Numbered from the stretch's first letter, positions 13,429-22,044 are shown. The stretch is 22,241 nucleotides of DNA from Fimenecus sp045613065 (GCA_045613065.1 JAZLAH010000046.1:1-22241); one strand, 5' to 3'. Made by a program: numbers and translations. Notes: a model not told the origin generated them from the sequence alone.

Positions 13429-15915
13429 CTATTCAATTACCTTATAGCCTTTATCTTCAACTGCTTTTTTGAGCGTTGCAACACCTAAATCAGCATCAAG
13501 AGTTACGATTGCTGTGCCGTCTTTATGGCTTACTACTGCTTCACGAACTTCTGCAAACTCTTCAAGAGTTTTCTTAACATTTGCTTCACAGTGAGGGCAC
13601 ATCATACCTTCGATTTTCATTGTGATTTCCATAGGTTTTTTCTCCTTTATTTTTGATTTTATTTTCTTATCTTTTTTACTGTTATGAATATTCTTAAAAT
13701 TGAGCCTTAAGGCATTTGACACAACACAGAATGAAGAAATGCTCATTGCAGCTGCACCAAACATTGGATTTAATTCCCAACCAAAAAGATTTATAAACAA
13801 TCCTGCAGCAAGTGGAATACCGATTGCATTATAGAAAAATGCCCAGAAAAGATTTTCGTGGATATTCTTAAGTGTTGCACGACTTAAACGTATTGCAGCC
13901 GATACATCGGATAACTTACTGTTCATAAGTACAACATCGGCTGAATCAATAGCAATATCCGTACCTGCACCGATTGCAATTCCCATATCAGCTCGTGTTA
14001 ATGCAGGTGCGTCGTTAATTCCGTCACCTACCATAATAACTTTGCCCTTGTCTTTCATTCGTCGGATAACTTTTTCTTTACCATCAGGCATAACACCTGA
14101 GATAATCTCATCAACACCTGCCAACTTACCTATTGCATTGGCGGTTTTTTCGTTATCACCCGTAAGCATAACGACTTTTATGCCCATATTCTGCAATTCT
14201 TTAATTGCTTTTGGACTATCATCTTTAATCACATCAGCAACTGCAATAATACCAAGAAGTTTTTCGTCACTTGCAAAAAGAAGTGGCGTTTTACCATTTT
14301 CAGCAATGTTTTCTGCAATATTTATAGTCGTATCATCAATGACTATCTTTTCTTTGATAAATTTAAGACTACCACCAAAGATTTTCTTTCCATTAAATTC
14401 TGCAACAACACCATTTCCTGAAAGTGCTTTGAAATCGGTTGCGTCCACAGGAGAAACATTCAATTCATTTCCCTTTTCCACAATGGCTTTTGCGAGTGGA
14501 TGTTCACTCTTTAATTCAATAGAATAAGCAATATTAATCAACTCATTTTCTGTTGAATTAATTGGAATAATATCTGTTACCTTAGGTTCACCCTTTGTTA
14601 TTGTACCCGTTTTATCAAGGACTACTATGTTTGCTTTGCCTGTTTCCTCTAATGAAACAGCAGTTTTGAAAAGAATTCCATTTTTAGCACCTACACCATT
14701 ACCAACCATTATTGCAACAGGTGTTGCAAGTCCCAATGCACAAGGGCAACTGATTACAAGAACTGAAATTCCTCGTGCAAGTGCATATCCGAATCCTTGA
14801 CCCGAAATAAGCCACGCAATAATTGATATAATCGCAATCGTTATTACAACCGGCACAAACACACCTGAAACCTTATCAGCAATCTTTGCAATTGGTGCTT
14901 TTGTAGCAGCAGCGTCACTTACCATTTTAATTATCTGTGAAAGAGTAGTATCCTCACCTACTCTTAAAGCTTCACACTTAATAAATCCCGATTGATTTAT
15001 TGTACCACCTGAAACTTTGTCGCCCAACGATTTATCAACAGGGATACTCTCACCTGTAAGTGCCGACTCATCAACTGCAGTTGAACCATCGAGTATCACA
15101 CCATCAACTGAAATCTGTTCTCCAGGTCTTACAACAAAAATATCACCTTTTTGCACCTGTTCAATAGGGACTTCTGTTTCAATTCCATTTTTTAGAATTG
15201 TTGCAGTTTTTGGTGCTAAATTCATTAAGGATTTAAGTGCATTTGTGGTTTTACCTTTTGAACGAGCCTCAAGCATCTTACCAACTGTAATAAGTGTTAA
15301 AATCATTGCAGCAGACTCAAAATAAAACTCGTGTAAATAATGGTGAACCATTTCACCACTGACTGTTGTCATTTTGAAAAGAATATATACACTGTAAACA
15401 AAAGATGCACCTGAACCCAATGCTACAAGAGTGTCCATATTAGGTGACTTTTGCAAAAGACCTTTAAAACCATTTATGAAGAATTTCTGGTTAATCACCA
15501 TTACGATAATGGTCAACAGCAATTCACAAAGACCGATTGCAAGTGGATTTGATGACAATATTTCAGGCAACCACCAACCCCACATCACATGTCCCATGGA
15601 GATATACATCAATATAATTAAAAATCCAAGTGATGAAACAAGTCTTTTTTTAAGTTTTGGTGTTTCGGTATCTTTCAGTGCATCATCATTCTTGTCTTTT
15701 TGGGATGTGTTTTTCTCATTTTTAAGAGTTGCACCATAACCAGCATCTGTAACTGCAGAAATGATTTTTTGATTGTCAAAATCACCCTCAACACCCATTG
15801 AATTAGTGAGCAAACTGACAGAACAGGATTCAACCCCATCAACTGAATTGACAGCTTTTTCGACCCTTGCAACACAAGCAGCACAGCTCATACCTGTAAT
15901 ATTAAATTGTGTCAT
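13429..15915 (-). CDS. copA: Copper-exporting P1B-type ATPase with C-terminal CopZ-like domain
   Basis: This 828-residue protein has, in order, an N-terminal heavy-metal (HMA) domain with GMSCAAC (C11, C14), two plus two membrane helices, an actuator domain with TGES (287-290), the copper-channel CPC motif (C390-P391-C392), phosphorylation motif DKTGT (D434), the HP locus SEHPLA (about 471-476) and GDGINDAP near residue 640. CPC plus GMSCAAC indicate Cu(I) export. After the last helices comes a lysine-rich linker (about 742-761) and a second HMA domain with MCPHC (C773, C776) filling residues 762-828. That end is the size of a free CopZ chaperone and has its own internal ribosome binding site. 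The gene start follows GAAGGTGAG. It is separated from folD by 114 bases holding two palindromes. Confidence 0.95.
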   Translation of the reverse strand: MTQFNITGMSCAACVARVEKAVNSVDGVESCSVSLLTNSMGVEGDFDNQKIISAVTDAGYGATLKNEKNTSQKDKNDDALKDTETPKLKKRLVSSLGFLIILMYISMGHVMWGWWLPEILSSNPLAIGLCELLLTIIVMVINQKFFINGFKGLLQKSPNMDTLVALGSGASFVYSVYILFKMTTVSGEMVHHYLHEFYFESAAMILTLITVGKMLEARSKGKTTNALKSLMNLAPKTATILKNGIETEVPIEQVQKGDIFVVRPGEQISVDGVILDGSTAVDESALTGESIPVDKSLGDKVSGGTINQSGFIKCEALRVGEDTTLSQIIKMVSDAAATKAPIAKIADKVSGVFVPVVITIAIISIIAWLISGQGFGYALARGISVLVISCPCALGLATPVAIMVGNGVGAKNGILFKTAVSLEETGKANIVVLDKTGTITKGEPKVTDIIPINSTENELINIAYSIELKSEHPLAKAIVEKGNELNVSPVDATDFKALSGNGVVAEFNGKKIFGGSLKFIKEKIVIDDTTINIAENIAENGKTPLLFASDEKLLGIIAVADVIKDDSPKAIKELQNMGIKVVMLTGDNEKTANAIGKLAGVDEIISGVMPDGKEKVIRRMKDKGKVIMVGDGINDAPALTRADMGIAIGAGTDIAIDSADVVLMNSKLSDVSAAIRLSRATLKNIHENLFWAFFYNAIGIPLAAGLFINLFGWELNPMFGAAAMSISSFCVVSNALRLNFKNIHNSKKDKKIKSKIKEKKPMEITMKIEGMMCPHCEANVKKTLEEFAEVREAVVSHKDGTAIVTLDADLGVATLKKAVEDKGYKVIE
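13630..13648 (-). promoter_or_regulatory. Internal ribosome binding site and ATG inside copA, able to start a free CopZ
   Basis: On the minus strand AAAGGAG (13648-13642) stands 9 bases before an in-frame ATG (13632-13630). Translation from it would give a 67-residue protein, 13632 to 13429, beginning MEITMKIEGMMCPHC, the normal size and start of CopZ chaperones. Confidence 0.5.
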
Positions 15916-15940
15916 TTACTCACCTTCTTTCATTTAAAAT

Positions 15941-15962
15941 GGGACGATACAAACATCGTCCC
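15941..15962. repeat. Perfect 8-bp-arm palindrome upstream of copA
   Basis: GGGACGAT, 6-base loop ACAAAC, ATCGTCCC. On the minus strand it precedes ATTTTAAATG, so it might act as a weak terminator or leader hairpin between folD and copA. It forms a pair with the larger palindrome next to it. Confidence 0.7.
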
Positions 15963-15973
15963 CTGTAGTTATT

Positions 15974-16011
15974 ATATTTACGGGTCGTCGAGGACGCCGA
16001 CCCGTAAATAT
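15974..16011. repeat. Perfect 14-bp-arm palindrome between folD and copA, REP-like
   Basis: Arms 15974-15987 (ATATTTACGGGTCG) and 15998-16011 (CGACCCGTAAATAT) are exact complements around a 10-base loop. No T-run follows on either strand, so it is not a standard terminator. The GC-rich core in AT-rich surroundings suggests a dispersed repeat. Confidence 0.75.
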
Positions 16012-16029
16012 CACAAAATTAAAATAGAT

Positions 16030-16878
16030 TTATTTTTTATGTTCTTTAGATGCTGTGAGTGTGTTTTTAAGAAGCATTGTTATCGTCATTGGACCAACAC
16101 CACCGGGAACAGGTGTGATAAATGAACATTTATCTTTAACAGCCTCAAAATCAACGTCACCACAGAGTTTGCCCTCTGAATTCCTATTCATACCAACATC
16201 AATTACAACTGTACCGTCTTTTACCATATCTTCTTTTACGAAGTATGCAATACCAACTGCAGCAACGAGAATGTCAGCACGACGAGTCACTTCTGCAAGG
16301 TCCTTTGTCCGTGAATGACAAATTGTAACAGTACCATTCTGACCTAAAAGAAGCATTGCCATTGGTTTACCAACAATATTACTTCTTCCGATTACTACAC
16401 ATTCTTTACCCTCAACAGAAATATCGTAATATTTGAGCATTTCCATAATACCTGCAGGTGTGCATGGTAAGAATGAGTGGTCACCGATCATAATATGACC
16501 TGTATTTACAGGGTGGAAAGCATCAACATCCTTATGTGGGACAATAGCATTAAGCACCTTTTTTTCGTCAATCTGCTTTGGTAATGGTAACTGACAAAGA
16601 ATACCGTCAACATTGTCATCATTATTGAGTTTTTCTACTAATCCAAGTAATTCTTCGGTTGTTGTTTCTTCAGGAAGAGCATATTCGAAAGACTCCATCC
16701 CTACTTCCTCACAACCCTTTTTCTTGTTATTCACATAAACACGAGAAGCAGGATTATTACCAACAATAACAACAGCAAGACCTGTTTTTTTACCCTGTTC
16801 TTTAAGTTTTTCAACTTCTGCCTTTATTTCGTTTCTTACAGATGCTGATACTTCTTTACCATCTATAATTTTATACAT
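16030..16878 (-). CDS. folD: FolD methylene-tetrahydrofolate dehydrogenase/cyclohydrolase
   Basis: This 282-residue bifunctional enzyme interconverts 5,10-methylene-, 5,10-methenyl- and 10-formyl-tetrahydrofolate. The catalytic tyrosine-lysine motif SRVYVNNKKKGCEEVG (about residues 47-62), QLPLPKQID (about 97-105), the NADP-binding stretch VVIGRSNIVGKPMA (about 161-174) and the C-terminal PVPGGVGPMT (about 257-266) are all present, and the length is normal. The start overlaps the end of lgt by 8 bases, so the two are co-translated. It follows the membrane-lipoprotein gene in the same transcript with no evident functional link. Confidence 0.97.
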   Translation of the reverse strand: MYKIIDGKEVSASVRNEIKAEVEKLKEQGKKTGLAVVIVGNNPASRVYVNNKKKGCEEVGMESFEYALPEETTTEELLGLVEKLNNDDNVDGILCQLPLPKQIDEKKVLNAIVPHKDVDAFHPVNTGHIMIGDHSFLPCTPAGIMEMLKYYDISVEGKECVVIGRSNIVGKPMAMLLLGQNGTVTICHSRTKDLAEVTRRADILVAAVGIAYFVKEDMVKDGTVVIDVGMNRNSEGKLCGDVDFEAVKDKCSFITPVPGGVGPMTITMLLKNTLTASKEHKK

Positions 16879-17782
16879 TTTCCTGCACCTCCGTCAGTTT
16901 CTTTTCTTTATTAAGCTTTGCAAATTTATAAATTGTGATTGCTGTGCAAACTATTACAAGCACCAATGACACAAGCTGTGACACACGAAGATTTGTATCT
17001 CCGATATAAAGGCTATCTATACGAAGTCCCTCAACAACAGCTCTTTCAAGACCATAAATGATACCGTATCCTAAAATCAACTGACCATCAAACTTGTGGA
17101 ATTTCTGACAAACGATATAAAGCACAAGGAAACCTAAAAGGCACCATACTGATTCATAAAGAAATGTTGGGTGAACAGGTAAATCAGGGTTCATCTGAAT
17201 TCCAGCATCTGCAAATTCCTGTTGGTGACTGTTTATGTAGTCAACAATTTTATCACTTGTCATACCGAAAAGACTTGTCGTGTTGATACCAAAAGCCTCT
17301 TGGTTTGTAAAATTACCCCAACGACCAATTCCCTGACCGATTGGAAGAGCCATACCAATTAAGTCAAGAAGCTTTAAGAATGGTAATTTCGTTTTTTTAG
17401 CTACGAAATATGCAGTGATTACACCACCGATAATACCACCGTAAATGGCAAGTCCACCTTCCCATATTCTGAATATGGAAAGGAGATTGTCTTTGTAATA
17501 GTCCCATTGGAAAGCAACATAATAGAGTCTTGCACCGATAACAGCACCGATGATTCCATAAATCAACACATCAACCATACTGTCAAGGCTCATTTTCCAA
17601 ACATAAGCTTTTCTGCCACCGAAGAGGGCCGCAAGAATAAAGCCAAATGCAATGATTACACCATAGAATTTAACTGTAATTGTATCTCCACCGAATGGAA
17701 TTTCAAGAAAGTTTTCATACACATCAAGAGAAAGTCCAAGTGCAGGGAAATGAACTTCACAATAGTCTGATAAAAATCTCAT
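16871..17782 (-). CDS. lgt: Prolipoprotein diacylglyceryl transferase
   Basis: This 303-residue membrane enzyme transfers diacylglycerol from phosphatidylglycerol to the lipobox cysteine of prolipoproteins, the first step of lipoprotein maturation. About seven helices are visible. Signature segments are IWEGGLAIYGG (about residues 86-96), the Lgt signature GQGIGRWGNFTNQEAFG (about 128-144) with the essential arginine and asparagine, VHPTFLYES (about 182-190), and the VEGLRIDSLY end motif. The start codon follows AAGGAGGTAG. It lies 12 bases after the upstream peptidase-like gene, within one minus-strand operon. Confidence 0.97.
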   Translation of the reverse strand: MRFLSDYCEVHFPALGLSLDVYENFLEIPFGGDTITVKFYGVIIAFGFILAALFGGRKAYVWKMSLDSMVDVLIYGIIGAVIGARLYYVAFQWDYYKDNLLSIFRIWEGGLAIYGGIIGGVITAYFVAKKTKLPFLKLLDLIGMALPIGQGIGRWGNFTNQEAFGINTTSLFGMTSDKIVDYINSHQQEFADAGIQMNPDLPVHPTFLYESVWCLLGFLVLYIVCQKFHKFDGQLILGYGIIYGLERAVVEGLRIDSLYIGDTNLRVSQLVSLVLVIVCTAITIYKFAKLNKEKKLTEVQENV

Positions 17783-17794
17783 ACAGCTACCTCC

Positions 17795-19072
17795 TTATTT
17801 CTGCTTAATGACTGACATTGAAGAATTTTCAATATTGATTGCACTTCTTAAACGATTATTTACATCTTCAAGAGTTACACTTTCAAGAACTGATAACTGT
17901 TCAAAAAGTCCTTCTCCATTGAAATATGAACCGATAAGAGAATTTGAAATTGAATCAATATCATTGAAATTCATTATGAAGTTACCATAATGCTTTTTCT
18001 TTATACGGTTAAAGTCTTCTTCATTGACACCATCTTTAATAACTCTTGCGAGTTCTTCGTTAATATACTCTCTCACCTTTTCATACTCGTGGCTTTCACC
18101 ATTGAAAATATGAGCAGAATATCCGTAACCCTCAAAATATTCAGTATCAAATGTTGTGTTAATAAGACCCTCACCAAGGAGTTTTTCGTAAAGTGCAGAG
18201 GTCTTACCTGCAATAATATCCAGAAGAAGATTACTTTCAACTGATTCTTTAAGAGTTCTGCATGGAGTTTTGATTTCTTCCTTAAATCCAATAGCAAAAA
18301 TAGGCATTGAAACTGAAAGATTCTTAACTGCAGTTTTCTCAACTACTTCTGCAGGTTCTTCCTGGAATTTTCTTTCAATTTTACGGCTTTCGTTTGGTTT
18401 AAGCATCTTATCAGCAACTTTCAAGACCTGCTCTACTGTCACATTACCTGCCACAGCAAGTGCCATATTTGCAGGATTATAGAATGTGTTATAACATTCA
18501 TAAAGCAAATCTGCAGTAATTTCGCTGATTGACTCAACTGTACCTGCAATATCAATTCTTACAGGATGCTTGTGGTACATTGCACGGAGAAGAACGAATA
18601 AAGATTCCCAGCCTGGTTCATCCTCATACATTCTGATTTCCTGACCGATGATACCCTGTTCTTTCTGCACTGTCTGTTCTGTAAAATAAGGATTCTGCAC
18701 AAAATCAAAGAGAATTTCAAGTGACTCTTCAAAATTATCAGTACAAGAGAAAAGATAACAAGTCTTGTCAAATGATGTGTAAGCATTTGCAGATGCACCT
18801 GTCTTTGCATATCTTGCAAAAGCATCAAGTTCTTCACTTTCGAAAAGTTTATGCTCTAAAAAGTGTGCAATACCCTCAGGAACTTCTGTGAAATTCTCAT
18901 TACCCTCTACCTTAAAGCAAGTGTCGATTGAGCCATATTTTGTTCCGAAAATTGCGTAGGATGAAGAATAATTTTCCTTTGGATAAACAAAGATTTTATA
19001 TCCTGATGAGTGGTCGATTTCATAATAACTATCGTTAAGCAATTCGTTTTTGATTTCTTTGATATTACTCAT
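17795..19072 (-). CDS. M16 peptidase-like protein, YfmH type (zinc-site-bearing partner)
   Basis: This 425-residue M16 (pitrilysin/processing peptidase) family protein carries the inverted zinc motif HFLEH (H70, E73, H74) and a downstream acidic segment QGIIGQEIRMYEDEP that should supply the third zinc ligand. It therefore looks like the catalytic half of a two-protein M16 pair, the other half being the gene just upstream. In Bacillus subtilis the equivalent pair has been linked to 5-aminopentanol modification of elongation factor P; whether that holds here is inference. I chose the ATG at 19072, preceded by GGAGAGGGTGG. It overlaps the end of the partner gene by 8 bases; the longer reading from 19093 adds seven residues without support. 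Confidence 0.88.
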   Translation of the reverse strand: MSNIKEIKNELLNDSYYEIDHSSGYKIFVYPKENYSSSYAIFGTKYGSIDTCFKVEGNENFTEVPEGIAHFLEHKLFESEELDAFARYAKTGASANAYTSFDKTCYLFSCTDNFEESLEILFDFVQNPYFTEQTVQKEQGIIGQEIRMYEDEPGWESLFVLLRAMYHKHPVRIDIAGTVESISEITADLLYECYNTFYNPANMALAVAGNVTVEQVLKVADKMLKPNESRKIERKFQEEPAEVVEKTAVKNLSVSMPIFAIGFKEEIKTPCRTLKESVESNLLLDIIAGKTSALYEKLLGEGLINTTFDTEYFEGYGYSAHIFNGESHEYEKVREYINEELARVIKDGVNEEDFNRIKKKHYGNFIMNFNDIDSISNSLIGSYFNGEGLFEQLSVLESVTLEDVNNRLRSAINIENSSMSVIKQK

Positions 19073-20342
19073 TCTTACCACCCTCTCCTGCAAGTAAATA
19101 AACTGAATCTATGCTGACACGCTTTGCACATTCTGTCACCTGTTCACGAGTTACAGCAGATATTTTCTCTGCATATTCCTTACCGCTGACAACTTCATCG
19201 TCAAACACCTGTGAGCTATAGAAAGTACAAACAGCAACTGGTGAATCCTCAACACCCTTAAAGGCATCAGAAAGGGCTTTTATTGATGAATCAAAGTCCT
19301 CATCAGTAAACTCACCGTTTTTCATAACATCTATCTGATTAAAAATTTCACTTAATGCTTTTTCATAATTTTCTTCTTCAATACCACTCTGGATAAAAAT
19401 GATTCCTTTTTCACGAAGAAGTCTTGCACCACAATAATAACAAAGGCTCATTTTTTCACGAACGTTGAGGAAAAGTCTTGAATAAGGTCCTCCACCAAAG
19501 ATATCTGTCATTACACGGAATGGGAAATAGTCGTCATTTTCATTTTCCATTCCTGAACGAAGACCGATAACAAGTTTTGCCTGATTAACATCCATTTCGT
19601 CTTTGAAATATCTAATTTTTTCTGCATTCTTGATGAATACTGTTTCGATTTTTTGAGGATTTCTCTCTTTGATTGAATCTACAAATTCTGTGAATTTTGC
19701 TTTGAGCATTTCCTCACTAAGCCCACCACAAGCAGTAATTACAATTGTTGAGGATTTCAACATATCCACATATGCATCATAAAGCTTTTTACCATCAAGA
19801 TTTCTTACATCTTCTTCAAGTTTTTCACGGTCGATGCCATAAGGCTCACCCTGACACATAAGCTGACGAAGACGAGAAACAGCATAAGAACGTTTATCAT
19901 TCTTTTCAGCCTCGATATTTTCAAGAGTAAATCTTACTTCTCTTTCAGTTGCATTTTTATCGAACTCACCATTTTCACAATGAGGATTCTTGATTATATC
20001 AACAAGGAACTCAACAGTTTCCTCTGCGATTGAATTTCCGTCAAGAGAAAAACGGTCATCAGGAATTTCAACAGAAAATCTGATTCTCACCTTTTCACCA
20101 ATTGTTGCAATTCCTGTTTCAAAATCTGCACCATAAAGACTTTCCACTTTTGCATTAAATGATGTGAATGTATTGTATTTTGCAGAAGTATGACCCATTA
20201 ATGATGTCAACACGTTCTGTGCAGCAAGATGTTCACCGATTGGAAGATAAAAATCCACCTTAATACAATTAGTCTTGAATTTATTACTGTTTATGCAAAG
20301 AAGCTTTACGCCGTTTGCAATTTGTGTATAAGCTTTATTCAT
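19065..20342 (-). CDS. M16 peptidase-like protein, YfmF type (partner lacking zinc motif)
   Basis: This 425-residue protein has the M16 fold pattern (SLYGADFETGIATIGEK, then FGGGPYSRLFLNVREK and LCYYCGARLL in the second half) but shows no HxxEH at the usual place, where SLMGHTSAKYNTF is found instead. It is therefore probably the non-catalytic partner of the next gene, as in bacterial M16 pairs where one subunit binds substrate and the other holds zinc. It is the first gene of the minus-strand operon running through yfmH-like, lgt, folD and perhaps copA. AAAGGTGAAG precedes the ATG. It is divergent from a radical SAM gene across a 224-base spacer. Confidence 0.87.
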   Translation of the reverse strand: MNKAYTQIANGVKLLCINSNKFKTNCIKVDFYLPIGEHLAAQNVLTSLMGHTSAKYNTFTSFNAKVESLYGADFETGIATIGEKVRIRFSVEIPDDRFSLDGNSIAEETVEFLVDIIKNPHCENGEFDKNATEREVRFTLENIEAEKNDKRSYAVSRLRQLMCQGEPYGIDREKLEEDVRNLDGKKLYDAYVDMLKSSTIVITACGGLSEEMLKAKFTEFVDSIKERNPQKIETVFIKNAEKIRYFKDEMDVNQAKLVIGLRSGMENENDDYFPFRVMTDIFGGGPYSRLFLNVREKMSLCYYCGARLLREKGIIFIQSGIEEENYEKALSEIFNQIDVMKNGEFTDEDFDSSIKALSDAFKGVEDSPVAVCTFYSSQVFDDEVVSGKEYAEKISAVTREQVTECAKRVSIDSVYLLAGEGGKNE

Positions 20343-20374
20343 TTAAACTTCACCTTTATTAAATAGTATCTTTT

Positions 20375-20403
20375 AATATATCATATTTTTAAAGATTTTT
20401 CCA
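20375..20403 (-). promoter_or_regulatory. Candidate promoter of the M16-lgt-folD operon
   Basis: On the minus strand TGGAAA (20403-20398) and TATATT (20380-20375) are 17 bases apart, about 35 bases before the start codon. The match is modest. Confidence 0.35.
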
Positions 20404-20429
20404 CTATTTTTCAGTTTTATTTAATTTCC

Positions 20430-20462
20430 GTTTATTTTGCCCGAATTTGGCGTAAAATAAAC
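20430..20462. repeat. Long inverted repeat between divergent genes
   Basis: GTTTATTTT-GCC (20430-20441) and GGC-GT-AAAATAAAC (20449-20462) pair over 9 plus 3 bases, interrupted by a 2-base bulge, around a 7-base centre. It lies between the minus and plus promoters and lacks a T-run, so an operator is more likely than a terminator. Confidence 0.55.
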
Positions 20463-20503
20463 AAGTAACAAGTTAAATTATTGTTAATTAAGTCATAAAA
20501 TTA

Positions 20504-20532
20504 TTGACTTTATAATAGATTTGCAATAAAAT
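20504..20532 (+). promoter_or_regulatory. Promoter of the radical SAM/SPASM gene
   Basis: TTGACT (20504-20509), a 17-base spacer and TAAAAT (20527-20532), the same architecture as the metA promoter, lie about 35 bases before the chosen start codon. Confidence 0.72.
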
Positions 20533-20566
20533 AAAGTGATTATGTATTTATATGAAAGGTAGCATT

Positions 20567-22027
20567 ATGAAACTTACTTACAATTTACAAAAAGCAAGTC
20601 TTCGCTTTGCACTTGACCGATTGCTCAAGTACATTGACAAGGACCCACAAGCAAATATTGTAAAATTAAGTCAGAAAATTGAACCTGTCTTTAATAAAAT
20701 TTTCCCACCTGAAAATTTCAAGAAATTCCAGGAGGTTGCTAAGGACAAGGACAACATCTGGACTCAGTTTGCCCTGAGCCTTATTGCTGACCTTGACAGA
20801 AATGTGCTTAAGCAAATGCTTCTTTCTTTTGGTATCGATGCAGGTTATTACGGCACAAAGGCTGTACGTAAAAATCGTGAAAAATACAAATGTAACATAC
20901 CTTTTAACATTCTTTTTGACCCTACAAGTGCTTGTAACCTTAATTGTAAAGGTTGTTGGTCAGCAGAATACGGTCATAAGCAAAATCTTACTCTTGATGA
21001 AATGCAGAGCATTGTAAGTCAGGGTAAGGAATTGGGCTGTCACTTCTATTGGCTTACAGGTGGCGAACCTCTTATCAAGAAAAAAGAGGTATTACAAATC
21101 TGTGAAAACAATAAGGATTGTATTTTCCTCATTTTCACTAATGCTACTCTTGTTGACGAGGCATTCTGCAAAGAAATGAATCGTATCGGCAACATCTCTC
21201 TTGCTTTAAGCCTTGAAGGTAACGAAGAATCCAACGACTGGCGTCGTGGCGCAGGTGCATACCAGACAACTCTTAAAGCAATGGATTTACTTAAGAAAAA
21301 CAAATGCCTTTTTGGTGTTTCAGTATGCTATACAAGAAAAAATCTCGACACTGTTACAAGTGACGAGTTTGTAGATTTCGTTATCGGCAAAGGTGCTAAA
21401 TATATGCTCAACTTCAACTATATGCCTGTTGGTCATGGTGCTGATAAAGAGCTTATTCCTACTCCTGAACAAAGAAAAGAACTTTATTTCTGGAACAAGA
21501 AAATGCGTAACGGTAAAACAGGTAAGCCAATTTTCATTATGGACTTCCAGAATGACGGTGAATATGTGGGTGGTTGTATTGCAGGTGGACGAAATTACTT
21601 CCACATCAACTCTGCAGGTGATATTGAACCTTGCGTTTTCATTCACTTCTCTGACTCAAACATTCGCACTCACACACTTTTAGAGGCATTACAACGACCT
21701 CTCTTTATGACATATTACAAAAATCAACCATTTAACGACAATCACCTTCGTCCTTGTCCAATGCTTGAAAACCCTGAAAAACTCCGTGAAGTTATTAAGC
21801 AGACAGGTGCAAAATCATCTGACTTACAGCGTCAGGAAACTGCAGACGAGCTTTGTAGTAAATGTGACGAATATGCGAAAGAATGGGCTCCTGTTGCAGA
21901 AGAAATCTGGAACAACACAAAACACAGAGAAACCCACACACAGTATTATCGTGATACTCCTGAAGGAAAAGCTGAATTCGGCGGTTGCACAGGAAATTGT
22001 GCAAACTGCAACGGACATACAAATTAA
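20567..22027 (+). CDS. Radical SAM protein with SPASM-like auxiliary cluster domain, function unknown
   Basis: This 486-residue protein has a helical N-terminal region (about 1-105) without a recognised motif, then a radical SAM barrel with C123-x3-C127-x2-C130 (CNLNCKGCW) and TGGEP (164-168). A SPASM/twitch-like region follows: GCIAGGRNYFHINSAG, then EPC (C337, C356), later C397, C430 and C433, which probably hold one or two auxiliary Fe-S clusters. The tail ends GGCTGNCANCNGHTN, adding a second CxxxCxxC (C474, C478, C481). I chose the ATG at 20567 because GAAAGG lies at good distance upstream; the ATG at 20552 would lack a site. It is monocistronic with its own promoter and terminator. SPASM proteins often modify peptides, but this long form resembles a widely conserved clostridial protein of unknown role. 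Confidence 0.88.
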   Translation: MKLTYNLQKASLRFALDRLLKYIDKDPQANIVKLSQKIEPVFNKIFPPENFKKFQEVAKDKDNIWTQFALSLIADLDRNVLKQMLLSFGIDAGYYGTKAVRKNREKYKCNIPFNILFDPTSACNLNCKGCWSAEYGHKQNLTLDEMQSIVSQGKELGCHFYWLTGGEPLIKKKEVLQICENNKDCIFLIFTNATLVDEAFCKEMNRIGNISLALSLEGNEESNDWRRGAGAYQTTLKAMDLLKKNKCLFGVSVCYTRKNLDTVTSDEFVDFVIGKGAKYMLNFNYMPVGHGADKELIPTPEQRKELYFWNKKMRNGKTGKPIFIMDFQNDGEYVGGCIAGGRNYFHINSAGDIEPCVFIHFSDSNIRTHTLLEALQRPLFMTYYKNQPFNDNHLRPCPMLENPEKLREVIKQTGAKSSDLQRQETADELCSKCDEYAKEWAPVAEEIWNNTKHRETHTQYYRDTPEGKAEFGGCTGNCANCNGHTN

Positions 22028-22044
22028 AATCATTATATAAAATC

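Noticed and set aside
13632..13690. A-rich, lysine-coding linker before the CopZ-like domain as a programmed frameshift site, as in Escherichia coli copA.
   Set aside because: The frame is open straight through and both products can arise without a frameshift; no slippery heptamer with a following hairpin was evident.
14042..14527. 161-codon open frame on the plus strand opposite copA.
   Set aside because: It is antisense to a clearly conserved ATPase region, has no ribosome binding site and shows repetitive Ser/Phe/Ile composition typical of a shadow frame.
20481..20500. TTGTTAATTAAG resembling a Rex redox-regulator site.
   Set aside because: Only the left half fits TTGTTAA-N4-TTAACAA; the right half is missing.
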